Numbered from the stretch's first letter, positions 36,963-47,467 are shown. The stretch: DNA of 64,000 nucleotides from Luteimonas sp. MC1825 (GCF_014764385.1 NZ_CP061714.1:2170001-2234000), one strand, 5' to 3'. Made by a program: numbers and translations. The notes: generated from the letters alone by a model not told the origin.

Positions 36963-37367
36963 TCAGGCGTTGACGTGCTTGCGGATGGCGTCGAGGAGTT
37001 CCTCGCGCGTGAATGGCTTGGTGACGTACTGCTCGGAGCCCACGATGCGGCCGCGGGCCTTGTCGAACAGGCCATCCTTGGAGGACAGCATGATCACCGG
37101 CGTGTGCTTGAACAGCTGGTTGTTCTTGATCAGTGCGCAGGTCTGGTAGCCGTCCAGGCGCGGCATCATGATGTCGACGAAGATGATCTGCGGCCGCTGG
37201 TCGGCGATCTTGGCCAGCGCCTCGAACCCGTCGGTCGCGGTCACAACGTCGGCGCCTTCGCGACGCAGCAGGGTTTCTGCCGTGCGGCGAATGGTCTTCG
37301 AATCGTCGATCACCATCACGCGCAGGCCATCAAGGCTGCCGGCGCGATTCTCGTCCTGCGTCATCAT
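36963..37367 (-). CDS. pilG: PilG: CheY-like response regulator
   Basis: This receiver of 134 residues has a DDS acidic patch near 21-23, phosphoacceptor Asp65 in IIFVDIMMPRLDGY, and Lys in VTKPFTREEL. PilG is the positive output regulator that drives pilus extension and cAMP signalling in P. aeruginosa. Two adjacent ATG codons (37367, 37364) follow GGGGAGA. As first gene of the operon it has a recognisable promoter about 75 bases upstream. Confidence 0.95.
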   Translation of the reverse strand: MMTQDENRAGSLDGLRVMVIDDSKTIRRTAETLLRREGADVVTATDGFEALAKIADQRPQIIFVDIMMPRLDGYQTCALIKNNQLFKHTPVIMLSSKDGLFDKARGRIVGSEQYVTKPFTREELLDAIRKHVNA

Positions 37368-37416
37368 GTCTCCCCGGTGCGCGTCGCTCGTAAACGCCGG
37401 CGTCGCTGCAAGCAGT

Positions 37417-37447
37417 CTTATATCCCAGTCGGGCGCCACACTGTCAA
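37417..37447 (-). promoter_or_regulatory. Probable sigma-70 promoter of the pilG operon
   Basis: Reading the minus strand, TTGACA (37447-37442) is followed after 19 bases by TATAAG (37422-37417). The perfect -35 and good -10 lie 50-80 bases upstream of pilG, in the divergent gap with gshB. The spacing is two bases longer than ideal; overlapping GATATA would give 17. Confidence 0.55.
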
Positions 37448-37544
37448 GCAAGAATATGGCGTTGTGCGTGCACGATCGGCAATCGCGGCAATCGTGCCGC
37501 ATGCAGCTGCTAACATTTGTCAGTTACTGCCGTGGAAGGCCCAC

Positions 37545-38483
<939 letters not shown>

Positions 38484-38498
38484 GGCGCGGCGGCTGAC

Positions 38499-39371
38499 GT
38501 GGCGGCACTGCCTGCGCAATCGGTGATCGGCGACCGCGACCGGCTCGGCGCCACCCTGGTGCTGTCGCTGCTGGTGCACGGCATGCTGGTGCTGGGCGTC
38601 GGCTTCGCGCTCGACGATGCGGCGCCGGTGCTGCCCACGCTGGACGTCATCCTCACCGAGACCACCAGCCCACTGACGCAGTCGCAGGCCGACTTCCTGG
38701 CGCAGGCCAGCAACCAGGGCGGTGGCGAGGACGAGCTCAGCAAGCGCCCGCGCGATGCCCAGGTCGGCCAGCTGCCGCAGGACGAGTCCGGCGTGGCGCA
38801 GCAGGCGATGCGCGCGCAGTCACCCGACGCCAGCGTGCCGCCGGAAACACGCGTGGTCGCCAGCCGCAACGGCGAATCGCGCGTCATCGCGCCGGAGGAC
38901 ACGCCGCTTGCCGACGACGCGCCGCTGCCGCGCGGCGAGGAACGCATCGAACGCGACCTGGCGATGGCGCGCCTGGCCGCCGAGATCCACCTGCAGTCCG
39001 AGCGTTACGCCAAGCGGCCCAAGCGCAAGTTCGTGTCCGCCAGCACCCAGGAATGGGCCTACGCGACCTACCTGCGCAGTTGGGTGGATCGCGTCGAGCG
39101 GGTCGGCAACCTCAACTATCCGGACGAAGCGCGCCGCCGGCAGCTGTCCGGAACGCTGGTGATCAGCGTGGCGATCCGCCGCGACGGCTCGGTGGAGCGC
39201 GCCGAGGTGATCCAGTCCAGTGGCGTGCGCCTGCTCGACGATGCCGCGCTGCGCATCGCCCGGCTCGCCGAGCCTTACCCGCCGCTGCCGCGAACGGAAG
39301 AGGAGATCGACGTCCTCCACGTCACGCGCACCTGGAACTTCCTGCCGGGCGGCGAGCTGGTCGACGATTGA
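38499..39371 (+). CDS. tonB: TonB-family energy transducer
   Basis: This 290-residue protein has one N-terminal membrane helix (about residues 20-40), a long charged periplasmic region instead of a classic Pro-rich spacer, and a C-terminal TonB domain (about 205-285: NYPDEARRRQLSGTLVISVAIRRDG, then LPRTEEEIDVLHVTRTW). It transmits proton-motive force from ExbBD to outer-membrane receptors; no exbBD genes are in the window. The GTG start gives the membrane helix close to the N-terminus. It may be one of several TonB paralogues. Confidence 0.85.
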   Translation: MAALPAQSVIGDRDRLGATLVLSLLVHGMLVLGVGFALDDAAPVLPTLDVILTETTSPLTQSQADFLAQASNQGGGEDELSKRPRDAQVGQLPQDESGVAQQAMRAQSPDASVPPETRVVASRNGESRVIAPEDTPLADDAPLPRGEERIERDLAMARLAAEIHLQSERYAKRPKRKFVSASTQEWAYATYLRSWVDRVERVGNLNYPDEARRRQLSGTLVISVAIRRDGSVERAEVIQSSGVRLLDDAALRIARLAEPYPPLPRTEEEIDVLHVTRTWNFLPGGELVDD

Positions 39372-39389
39372 TGCCGTGGCACCCCTGCC

Positions 39390-40112
39390 TCAATCGCGCT
39401 GGCGCGATGCGGCCTGCTCGGCCACGGTGAGCGCCACGTTGTTGCGCAGGTAGGCGGGTTCCAGCAGGTCGGGGGCGACCGCTTCGCCGCGCGCGAACGC
39501 CGCCGCGGCCATCCGGGCCAGGTCGCCGGCGCGTGGCAGGGCCGCGTCGTCGACCACGCCCAGGCGTGCGCCCAGGCGCGTGCGCAACGCGCCGTCGAGT
39601 GCCGCGAAGCCGGTGCCGACGCCGATCCAGCCGCCGTCCGTGGCATCGCCCGGCAGCGTGGCCGCATCCGGTGCCACGACCGCCTCGGGCACCAGCGCCC
39701 GCCAGCCGTCGCCAACGCGCGCGAATCCGCCCAGGTAGACCTCGCCCATGCGCGCGTCGATCGCGGCGAGCACACGCGTATCCGCCAGGCCTGCTTCGGG
39801 AACGCGCGCGCCCTGCGCCAGCACCGCCAGCGTGGACACCGCCAGCGCCGGCAGGTCCAGCGCCAGCGCGATGCCCTGCGCCAGCGAAATCCCCAGGCGC
39901 ACCCCGGTGAACGCACCCGGCCCGCGGCTGACGGCAATGCCGTCCAGGCTGGCGCGGGCGATGCCGGCCTCGGCCAGCAACGCATCCGCCCACGGCAGCA
40001 CCAGCTCGGCGTGGCGGCGCGGCGCGACCTGGAAGCGCTCGCGCACCTCGCCATCCAGCCAGAGCGCGACCGAACAGGCTTCGGTGGAGGTTTCGAGGGC
40101 GAGCAGGCGCAT
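39390..40112 (-). CDS. tsaB: tRNA threonylcarbamoyladenosine synthesis protein TsaB
   Basis: TsaB is the pseudo-enzyme partner of TsaD in the complex that makes t6A37 in ANN-decoding tRNAs. The 240-residue protein shows LLALETSTEACSVALW, RHAELVLPWADALLAEAG, VSRGPGAFTGVRLGISLAQGIALALDLP and DARMGEVYLGGF, all typical. It converges with tonB (18-base gap) and lies downstream of the helicase gene with a 54-base gap. Confidence 0.94.
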   Translation of the reverse strand: MRLLALETSTEACSVALWLDGEVRERFQVAPRRHAELVLPWADALLAEAGIARASLDGIAVSRGPGAFTGVRLGISLAQGIALALDLPALAVSTLAVLAQGARVPEAGLADTRVLAAIDARMGEVYLGGFARVGDGWRALVPEAVVAPDAATLPGDATDGGWIGVGTGFAALDGALRTRLGARLGVVDDAALPRAGDLARMAAAAFARGEAVAPDLLEPAYLRNNVALTVAEQAASRQRD

Positions 40113-40166
40113 GGAGGGTGGACCGGGCGACGGGGCGCGACAGCGTAACCCGCGCCGGCGCCGGCC

Positions 40167-42149
40167 TCAGCCCCGGGCGAAGAACGCGGCGACGTCGGCG
40201 ATGTCGCGGGTGCGCGGAAATGGCGGCAGCGAAGCGAGGAAGCGCTTGCCGTAGCCCTTGCCGAGCAGGCGCGGATCGCACAGCACCAGCACGCCGCGGT
40301 CGGTCTCGCTGCGGATCAGTCGCCCCACGCCCTGCTTGAGCGCGATCACCGCCTGCGGCACCTGCTCGTCGCGGAACGGGTTGCCGCCGGCGCGGCGGAT
40401 GGCATCCAGCCGCGCCTCGAACACCGGATCGTCGGGCGCGGCGAACGGCAGCTTGTCGATCACCACCACGCTCAGCGCGCCGCCGGCCACGTCCACCCCT
40501 TCGCGGAAGCTGGCCGCGCCCAGCAGCACGCCGTTGCCGGACTCGCGGAAACGCTGCAGCAGGACGTGCCGCGGTGCCTCGCCCTGCACGAACAGCGGCC
40601 ACGGCCCGTCGCGGAGGCCTTCGGCGGTCTCGCGCAGCGCGCGGTGCGAAGCGAACAGCAGGAACGCGCGGCCACCCGAGGCCTCGAGCACCGGCCGCAC
40701 CGCGGCGGTGATCGCCGCGCTGTAATCGCGCGACGACGGCTCGGGCAGCGACGGCGGCAGGTAGGCCAGCGCCTGGGTGGCCCAGTCGAACGGGCTTGGC
40801 GCCAGCAGCGTGCGCGGCTCGACCAGGCCAAGCCGCGTCGCGATGTGGTCGAAGCTGCCGTCCACCGCCAGCGTGGCCGAGGTGAACACCCAGGCCGCGC
40901 CCGAACGTTCGCGGTGCGCACGCAACGGCCCGGACACGTCCAGCGGCGTGCGCTGCAGGCGGAAGCCGCGCGGCGACAGCTCGTACCAGCGGATGTCGTC
41001 GTCGGCCTCGGCCATGCCGTCGTCAAGGCCGCGCGGCACGCACCAGCGCGCGAGGCGCGCCTGCTGGTCGAGCGCACGCATGTGGCAGGCCTCCAGGCCT
41101 GGCGCGGCCTCGCGCAGCGGCGCCAGCGCCCCGGCCAGCGCGCCCAGCGATGCCGACAGCGCGTCCAGCGCGTCCGCCACGTTGGCGTGCAGCAGCGCCT
41201 GCGCCTGGGTGCCGCGCACCGGCACCACCTCCATCTCCGCGCGCAGGCCGCGCGTGGCCTGCTCCAGTGCGCGCGCCGGCTCCTGCAGCACCGCCAGCGC
41301 GCCGTCGACGTCGCGGCATTCGGCGACCGCATCGCGCGCCAGTTCGACCAGCGGGCGCGCCGACAGGCCCTCGCCGAAGAACTGTGCGGCGAGCTCCGGC
41401 AGCTGGTGCGCTTCGTCGACCACGAAGGCCTCGGCGCCGGGCAGGATCTCGCCGAAGCCCTCCTGCTTCAGTGCCAGGTCGGCCAGCAGCAGGTGGTGGT
41501 TGACCACCACGATGTCGGCGTCCTGCGCGCGCTGCCTTGCCTGCACGACGAAGCACTCGCTCCAGAACGGGCATTCGTTGCCCAGGCAGTTGTCGGCGGT
41601 GGACGTGACCATCGGCAGCAGCGGCGAGTCCTCGGCCAGCGACTCCATTTCCGCCACGTCGCCCATGCGCGTGCGCCCGCCCCAGGCGACGATGCGCTCG
41701 AACTGCGACACCTGCGCCGCGCTGGTGAAGCGCGCCTCGCCCCGCGCGCGCTCCACGCGATGGCGGCACAGGTAATTGGCGCGCCCTTTCAGCAGCGCGG
41801 TGCGCAGGCCGATGCCGAGCGCGTCGCGCACCCGCGGCAGGTCGCGGTGGTACAGCTGGTCCTGCAGCGCGCGCGTGCCGGTGGAGATGATGGTCTTGCG
41901 CCGCGACAGGATGGCCGGCACCAGGTAGGCGAAGGTCTTGCCGGTGCCGGTGCCGGCCTCGGCCAGCAGCACGTCGCGGCTGCCGAACGCCCCGGCGACG
42001 GCGGCGGCCAGGTCCTGCTGCGCCGGGCGTGGGCGGAATCCGGGCAGGCGGTCGGCCAGCAGGCCACCCTCGACGAGGGTGGCGCGGCTGCGTGCCGCCA
42101 GTTCGCCTTCGACCTGCGGCGCGGCGACATCGGGTTCGATATGGCTCAT
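40167..42149 (-). CDS. YoaA/DinG-family ATP-dependent DNA helicase (Fe-S, XPD-like)
   Basis: This superfamily-2 5'-3' helicase of 660 residues has Walker A AEAGTGTGKTFAYLVP (about residue 65) and an iron-sulfur domain with four cysteines (LCRHR, NCLGNEC, SEC). A DEAH box (FVVDEAHQLPE) and C-terminal motifs LGAASFREGVDVAGG and QGVGRLIRSETDRGVLVLCDPRLLGKGYG follow. The length and absence of an exonuclease domain favour YoaA over the DinG-nuclease fusion. YoaA relatives repair stalled forks with the Pol III chi subunit. The ATG at 42149 gives the family-typical N-terminus. Confidence 0.92.
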   Translation of the reverse strand: MSHIEPDVAAPQVEGELAARSRATLVEGGLLADRLPGFRPRPAQQDLAAAVAGAFGSRDVLLAEAGTGTGKTFAYLVPAILSRRKTIISTGTRALQDQLYHRDLPRVRDALGIGLRTALLKGRANYLCRHRVERARGEARFTSAAQVSQFERIVAWGGRTRMGDVAEMESLAEDSPLLPMVTSTADNCLGNECPFWSECFVVQARQRAQDADIVVVNHHLLLADLALKQEGFGEILPGAEAFVVDEAHQLPELAAQFFGEGLSARPLVELARDAVAECRDVDGALAVLQEPARALEQATRGLRAEMEVVPVRGTQAQALLHANVADALDALSASLGALAGALAPLREAAPGLEACHMRALDQQARLARWCVPRGLDDGMAEADDDIRWYELSPRGFRLQRTPLDVSGPLRAHRERSGAAWVFTSATLAVDGSFDHIATRLGLVEPRTLLAPSPFDWATQALAYLPPSLPEPSSRDYSAAITAAVRPVLEASGGRAFLLFASHRALRETAEGLRDGPWPLFVQGEAPRHVLLQRFRESGNGVLLGAASFREGVDVAGGALSVVVIDKLPFAAPDDPVFEARLDAIRRAGGNPFRDEQVPQAVIALKQGVGRLIRSETDRGVLVLCDPRLLGKGYGKRFLASLPPFPRTRDIADVAAFFARG

Positions 42150-42243
42150 CTGGGCGCCATGATCGCCGCAAAGCGCGGCCGCGGGCGTCATCCGCTGACC
42201 GTCGGCGACGTCGGCGAACTGCGCACCCGCCGCGATCGCCTGC

Positions 42244-42786
42244 TCAGTAGCGCGCCGGCGGGCCGATCCGGCAGGCGTCGACGGCAGCCCTGGCCGCCGC
42301 GGCACCGGCGGCATCGCCCTCCAGCAGGCGCACCTGCTCGAGCGTGGTCCAGTGGCGCCGGCACAGCGGCCCGACCTGCGAGCCGAGCGCGAACGCGCGC
42401 TCCGCGAGGCTTGCAGCCGCGGCGCGGTCGCCCAGCAGCAGCGCGACTTCGGCCCGCTCCTGCAGCAACGCGGGATCACCGGGCACGATCTCGATCGCAT
42501 GGTCCAGCGCCTTGGCGGCGTCGGCCACGTGGCCCTGCGCCTCGAGGCGATGCGCCTGGTCGCGAAGGTCCTCGACCTCGTTGTCGCGCAGTGGTTGCAC
42601 CGACAGTTCGCCTTCGCCATCGCCGGCCGAAGCGCGGATGGTCGCGACCATCTGCACCGGCGTGGCGGAGGTGAGTGCGGTCGTCGGCGCCGCCGGCGGC
42701 GCCGACGCGCAGGCCGCCAGCGCGACAAGCAGCGCGCACGGCAGGGCGATGCGCAGGGAGGTTTCGCGGAACGTGCGGGATGTCAT
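42244..42786 (-). CDS. lpoP: TPR lipoprotein, probable LpoP-type activator of PBP1b
   Basis: This 180-residue protein carries a lipoprotein signal (lipobox LVALAAC, Cys about residue 26) and a short Ala/Thr/Pro linker. A TPR-like helical domain (about residues 75-175: ALDHAIEIVPGDPALLQERAEVALLLGDRAAAASLAERAFALG) follows. It begins two bases after the PBP1b stop. In P. aeruginosa the outer-membrane TPR lipoprotein LpoP is encoded beside PBP1b and stimulates it. Position, lipobox and fold match, so this role is inferred. Direct homology was not tested. Confidence 0.72.
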   Translation of the reverse strand: MTSRTFRETSLRIALPCALLVALAACASAPPAAPTTALTSATPVQMVATIRASAGDGEGELSVQPLRDNEVEDLRDQAHRLEAQGHVADAAKALDHAIEIVPGDPALLQERAEVALLLGDRAAAASLAERAFALGSQVGPLCRRHWTTLEQVRLLEGDAAGAAAARAAVDACRIGPPARY

Positions 42787-42788
42787 GG

Positions 42789-45221
42789 TCACGGCTGCGG
42801 TTCGGAAGGAGGTGGAGGGGGTGGCGGTTCCGTCGGCTCCGCTGCAGCGTCGCGGTCGCGGCCGAAGCCCAGCCACTCGCGCCAGCCGCCGCCAGGTTCG
42901 GCGCCCGCGCCGGCGACGGCACCTGGGTCATCGACGTAGGCCGGTGGCGCGCAGGGCTGCCATGGCGGCGCGAAGCCTTCGGCAAACGCGAAGCGGCGCG
43001 CCGCCGGACAGCTGGCATCGGTGCTGGTGCCGCCCACCACCCACTGCCAGTCGAGTCCCTTGTCGCCGACCTTCAGCGCCGCGCTCGGCATCGCCTTGAA
43101 CAGGCCCGACCAGATCCGCATGGCGCCGGTGGCGCCGTACAGGCCGGTCTGCCCGTTCTTGTCGTTGCCCACCCACACCACCGCGAGGTGGTCGCCGGTG
43201 TAGCCGGCAAACCAGCTGTCGCGGCCGTCATTGCTGGTGCCGGTCTTGCCGGCGGCGTTGAGCTTGCCCAGGCCGTCGTTGACCAGCTGGCGGCCGGTGC
43301 CGGACGACACCGCGTGCTGCAGGGCCAGCGTCACCAGCCGCGCCGCGGTGCGGTCGCCGTCGTCCGGCTGTGGCGGCGCCTTGTCGTAGCGCTTGAGCAC
43401 GCGGCCGTCTTCGCCGAGCACGCCGCGCACGGTGTACAGCGGCTGGATCTCGCCGTCGGACGCCAGGAACTGGTAGAGCTGCGCCATGGCATACGGGCTC
43501 TGGTCGACCGAGCCGAGGATCAGCGCCGGATTGGCCGCCGCCTCGATGCCGGCCAGCTGCTTGATCAGGTTGGCCAGGCGCTCGGGGCGCACCGCCATGC
43601 CCACGCGCACCGTCGCCTGGTTGTAGGAGCGCGCCAGCGCGTCCACCAGGCGCACGCTGCCATGGCTCTTGCCGTCGGAATTGCCGGGATTCCAGCGCTT
43701 GCCCGTGTCGAGGGTAACCGTCACCGGCGAATCGTCCACCCAGGTCGCCAGCGACCAGCGGTCAGGCAGGGCGAGCGCCAGCAGGTACACGAACGGCTTC
43801 AGCAGCGAGCCGACCGGCCGCTGCGCCTCGACCGCGCGGTTGAAGCCGGGCGTGGACACGTCGCGACTGCCGACCACCGCGACCACTTCGCCGTTGTGCA
43901 CGTCGGTGACCACCAGGCCGGTTTCCAGCGCCGGGCGGCGCGCGTTGTCGAGCGCCTTCATGGTGCGTTTCACCGCCGCTTCGGCGTAGGCCTGCGCCGA
44001 GGGCGACATGCTCGTCATCACGGCAAGCCCGGCGCCCTGCAATTCCTCGGCCGAGTAGTCGGCGGCGAGGTGGCGGCGCACCAGGTCCACGTAGGCCGGG
44101 AAGCGGTTGGCGGCGGCGCTGCCCGGGCGCTCGCTCACGCCCAGCGGCGCGGCCACCGCGCGGTCGTGTTCGGCCTGCTCGATCAGCCCGGTCTCGAGCA
44201 TCTTGCCGAGCACGAAATCGCGGCGCGCGCGCGCGCGCTCGGGGTGGCGGCGCGGATCGTAGTCCGAGGGCCCGCGGATGATGCCGACCAGCAGCGCGAC
44301 CTGCTCGGTGGAGAGATCGTCGAGGTGGCGGCCGAACCAGTGTTCGGAGCCGGCGGCCACGCCGCGGATCGCCTGCGCGCCGCGCTGGCCCAGGTACACC
44401 TGGTTGAGGTAGGCCTCGAGGATCACGCCCTTGTCGTAGCGCGCCTCGATCAGCAGCGCGTACAGGATCTCGTTGAACTTGCGGCTCCAGGTCTGCTCGC
44501 GGCCGATGCCGAGCAGGCCGCTGCGCGCGAGCTGCTGGGTCAGCGTGCTGGCGCCCTGTTTCGTGTCGCCGGCCTTCAGGTTGACGAACGCCGCGCGCAG
44601 CATGCCGCCCAGGTCGATGCCGAAGTGGCTGGCGAAGTCGCGGTCCTCGACCGCCTGCAGGGCATCGGTGAGCTGCTGCGGCACGTCCTGCACGCGCACC
44701 AGCCGGCGCTCCTCCTGCTGCTTGCCATACAGCGTGGCGATGCGCGCCGGGTCCAGGCGCGCGGACCTGGCGTCGCGCCCGGCCGCCAGGTCGCGGACCT
44801 TCGCGACCCGCCCCGAGGCCAGCTGCACTTCAACGCGACCCGGCGCCACTGCACCGCCGACGTCCTGGAAGCCGCGGCTGGCGATGGTGAACCGGCCGCC
44901 CTCGCCCGCCGCCCAGGTGCCGGCCTTGCGGCCGTCGCCTTCGCGATAACCGGCAGCCGCCAGCTCGGTCTTGAGCGTGCCGGCATCCATCGCCAGTCCC
45001 GGCGCCAGCGCCAGCGGACGCGCGTAGACGCGCGTCGGGATCTGCCACTGCAACTGCCCGAAGCTTTTTCCGACCTGGTGGTTGAGGTACAGCGTGTACG
45101 GGATGAGGAAGCCGAGGCCGAGGCCGGCCGCGGCCAGGGTCCAGGTCAGCAGCCGGCGGCGCCAGTCGAGGCGCGGGCTGTGGTCGTCGTGGTCGTCTTC
45201 GTCGTAATCGATGCGTGCCAT
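42789..45221 (-). CDS. mrcB: Penicillin-binding protein 1B (bifunctional glycosyltransferase/transpeptidase)
   Basis: This class-A PBP of 810 residues polymerises lipid II and cross-links the glycan. It has a cytoplasmic tail, one membrane helix (about residues 25-45), a UB2H-like region and a GT51 domain (VEDRDFASHFGID, GASTLTQQLARS, YLNQVYLGQ). The transpeptidase domain has the active-site SxxK in RPVGSLLKPFVYL, SxN in ARSYNQATV and KTGTSND. The C-terminus ends in a Pro-rich tail. It is followed at two bases by the TPR lipoprotein gene, supporting a synthase-activator pair. Confidence 0.95.
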   Translation of the reverse strand: MARIDYDEDDHDDHSPRLDWRRRLLTWTLAAAGLGLGFLIPYTLYLNHQVGKSFGQLQWQIPTRVYARPLALAPGLAMDAGTLKTELAAAGYREGDGRKAGTWAAGEGGRFTIASRGFQDVGGAVAPGRVEVQLASGRVAKVRDLAAGRDARSARLDPARIATLYGKQQEERRLVRVQDVPQQLTDALQAVEDRDFASHFGIDLGGMLRAAFVNLKAGDTKQGASTLTQQLARSGLLGIGREQTWSRKFNEILYALLIEARYDKGVILEAYLNQVYLGQRGAQAIRGVAAGSEHWFGRHLDDLSTEQVALLVGIIRGPSDYDPRRHPERARARRDFVLGKMLETGLIEQAEHDRAVAAPLGVSERPGSAAANRFPAYVDLVRRHLAADYSAEELQGAGLAVMTSMSPSAQAYAEAAVKRTMKALDNARRPALETGLVVTDVHNGEVVAVVGSRDVSTPGFNRAVEAQRPVGSLLKPFVYLLALALPDRWSLATWVDDSPVTVTLDTGKRWNPGNSDGKSHGSVRLVDALARSYNQATVRVGMAVRPERLANLIKQLAGIEAAANPALILGSVDQSPYAMAQLYQFLASDGEIQPLYTVRGVLGEDGRVLKRYDKAPPQPDDGDRTAARLVTLALQHAVSSGTGRQLVNDGLGKLNAAGKTGTSNDGRDSWFAGYTGDHLAVVWVGNDKNGQTGLYGATGAMRIWSGLFKAMPSAALKVGDKGLDWQWVVGGTSTDASCPAARRFAFAEGFAPPWQPCAPPAYVDDPGAVAGAGAEPGGGWREWLGFGRDRDAAAEPTEPPPPPPPSEPQP

Positions 45222-45367
45222 GTGGGCTCGACGGCCCGGGGGCCAGGTGGCGCCGGGTCGGCGCGTTGCGGGAATGCGAGAATGGAAAAAAGCGTGCCGA
45301 GTCTAGCCCAGCGCCAACGCGTCCCCGGTCACGCCGCCACCCCCCAGTCAGCCGGAGTTGTCGCTGG

Positions 45368-47461
45368 ATGCCGTTCTCGATCGCCGACGCGCGCTTTCTC
45401 CTCGCCCGCGCCACCGGCCTGCTGCACCGCGGCCTGCTGAGCCTGCGCACCCGCGGCATGGCCTCCAGCTGGGAGCGCGTGCGTGCGCAGCTGCGGCCCA
45501 GCTCCCCGGCCCTGCGCGCCGCGCTGTACCTGCCGCCGCGCACCGCGTTCGCGCCGTTCACGCTGCCGACCAGCGCCGCGCCGCGGGCGAGCGTGGTGAT
45601 CCCGGTGTATGGCGAGCTCGCGCATACGCTGGCCTGCCTGCGCGCGCTGGCGACGCATCCGCCGGCGGCGGCGTTCGAGGTGATCGTGGTCGACGACGGC
45701 TCGGCCGACAAAACCGCCGAAACCCTGCCGCAGGTGGCCGGCCTGCGCTACCACCGGCGCGCGGCCAACGGCGGTTTCATCGCCGCCTGCAATGACGGCG
45801 CGGCCCTCGCCCGCGGCGCGGTGCTGGTGTTCCTCAACAACGACACCGTGCCGCAGCCGGGCTGGCTGGACGCGCTGCTGGCGACCTTCGACGCCGAGCC
45901 CGACGCCGGACTGGTCGGCGCGCAGCTGCTGTATCCAGATGGCCGCCTGCAGGAGGCCGGCGGCGTGGTATTCAACGACGGCAATGCCTGGAACTACGGC
46001 CGGCTCGGGGATCCGTCGCATCCACGCTACGCCTACCTGCGCGATGCCGACTATGTCAGCGGCGCGGCGATCGCGATCCCGCGCGCGCTGTTCGCCGAGC
46101 TCGGCGGCTTCGACACCCGCTACGCGCCGGCCTACTACGAAGACACCGACCTCGCCTTCGCGGTGCGCTCGGCCGGCCGGCGCGTGCTGTACCAGCCCGC
46201 GGCCAAGGTGGTGCACGACGAGGGCGCCACATCCGGCACCGACACCGGCGCCGGGCCAAAGGCCTACCAGGTGCGCAATCGCGAGGTGTTCCGGGCGCAT
46301 CGCGCCGGGGCGCTCGCACACCACCGCGCGCCGCACGAACCCACGCCCGCCACCCTGCACGCCGGCCAGCGCCAGGTGCTGGTGATCGACGCACTCACCC
46401 CGCAGCCCGACCGCGACTCCGGCTCGCTGCGGCTGGTCAACCTGATGCGCCTGCTGCGCGAGGAAGGCGCGCATGTCGTGTTCCTGCCCGCCAACCGCAG
46501 CTACGACGGCCACTACACCGACACCCTGCGCCAGCTGGGCGTGGAAGCCTGGTGCGCGCCGCACGCCGCGCGCGCGCCGGCGTGGCTGGCCGAGCACGGG
46601 CCGCGCTTCGACGTGGTCGTGGCCTGCCGCCATTACGTGGCCAGCGAGTTCATCCCGCTGCTGCGCCAACATGCGCCGCAGGCGCGGCTGGTGTTCGACA
46701 GCATCGACCTGCACTACCTGCGCGAGCAGCGCGCCGCGGAAGTCACAGGCGACGCCGCGATCGCCAGCGCCGCGTTGCGCACGCGCGGGCGCGAACTGGG
46801 CGTCATCGCCGCATGCGACATCACCCTGGTGGTCAGCGAGGCCGAGCGCGTGGTGCTGCAGCGCGATGCGCCCGACGCGACGGTCGAGGTGCTGTCCAAC
46901 CTGCACAGCGTGGCCGGCCCCGGCAGGCCGTTCGCCGAGCGCCGCGACCTGGTGTTCGTCGGTGGCTTCCGCCATCCGCCCAACGTCGATGCCGTTCGCT
47001 GGTTCGCCGCCGAGGTCTTCCCGCTTGTCCGCCGGCAGCTGCCCGAGATCGCGTTCCACGTCATTGGCGGCGATGTCACCCCCGAGGTCGCCGCGCTCGC
47101 CGCGCTGCCCGGCGTGGTGGTGCACGGCCACGTGCCCGACATCGCGCCGCACATGGACGGTGGCCTTCTCGCCGTCGCGCCGCTGCGCTTCGGCGCCGGG
47201 GTCAAGGGCAAGATCAACCTGAGCATGGCGCACGGCCAGCCGGTGGTCGCGACGTCGTGCGCGGTCGAAGGCATGCATCTGGTCGACGGCCACGACGTGC
47301 TGGTGGCCGACGACGCCGCGGCGTTCGCTTCGGCGGTGGTGCGCGCCTGCGGCGATGCCACGCTCTGGCAGGCGCTGGCGACGCACGGGCTGGAGAACGT
47401 GGCCCGGCATTTCTCCGCCAACGCCGCACGCGCGGTGGTGCACCGCGTGTTCATGGCCTGA
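45368..47461 (+). CDS. Two-domain glycosyltransferase (GT2 + GT4-like)
   Basis: This 697-residue enzyme appears to combine two transferases. Residues about 75-320 are a GT2 domain (ASVVIPVYGELAHTLACL, EVIVVDDGSAD, FLNNDTVPQPGWL, AYYEDTDLAFAVRSAG). Residues about 350-690 are a GT-B domain with a GT4-like donor site (DLVFVGGFRHPPNVDAVRWF, GHVPDIAPHMDGGLLAVAPLRFGAGVKGKI). The acceptor and product are unknown; such proteins usually serve surface polysaccharide synthesis. It stands alone between mrcB (divergent) and the converging TPR gene, with no other glycan genes nearby. The ATG at 45368 is preferred because upstream in-frame sequence runs into the mrcB leader. Confidence 0.88.
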   Translation: MPFSIADARFLLARATGLLHRGLLSLRTRGMASSWERVRAQLRPSSPALRAALYLPPRTAFAPFTLPTSAAPRASVVIPVYGELAHTLACLRALATHPPAAAFEVIVVDDGSADKTAETLPQVAGLRYHRRAANGGFIAACNDGAALARGAVLVFLNNDTVPQPGWLDALLATFDAEPDAGLVGAQLLYPDGRLQEAGGVVFNDGNAWNYGRLGDPSHPRYAYLRDADYVSGAAIAIPRALFAELGGFDTRYAPAYYEDTDLAFAVRSAGRRVLYQPAAKVVHDEGATSGTDTGAGPKAYQVRNREVFRAHRAGALAHHRAPHEPTPATLHAGQRQVLVIDALTPQPDRDSGSLRLVNLMRLLREEGAHVVFLPANRSYDGHYTDTLRQLGVEAWCAPHAARAPAWLAEHGPRFDVVVACRHYVASEFIPLLRQHAPQARLVFDSIDLHYLREQRAAEVTGDAAIASAALRTRGRELGVIAACDITLVVSEAERVVLQRDAPDATVEVLSNLHSVAGPGRPFAERRDLVFVGGFRHPPNVDAVRWFAAEVFPLVRRQLPEIAFHVIGGDVTPEVAALAALPGVVVHGHVPDIAPHMDGGLLAVAPLRFGAGVKGKINLSMAHGQPVVATSCAVEGMHLVDGHDVLVADDAAAFASAVVRACGDATLWQALATHGLENVARHFSANAARAVVHRVFMA

Positions 47462-47467
47462 GCCGCC

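Noticed and set aside
45329..47443. A 704-codon minus-strand frame opposite the glycosyltransferase
   Set aside because: The translation is His/Arg/Gly-rich without motifs, while the plus strand carries GT2 and GT4 signatures.
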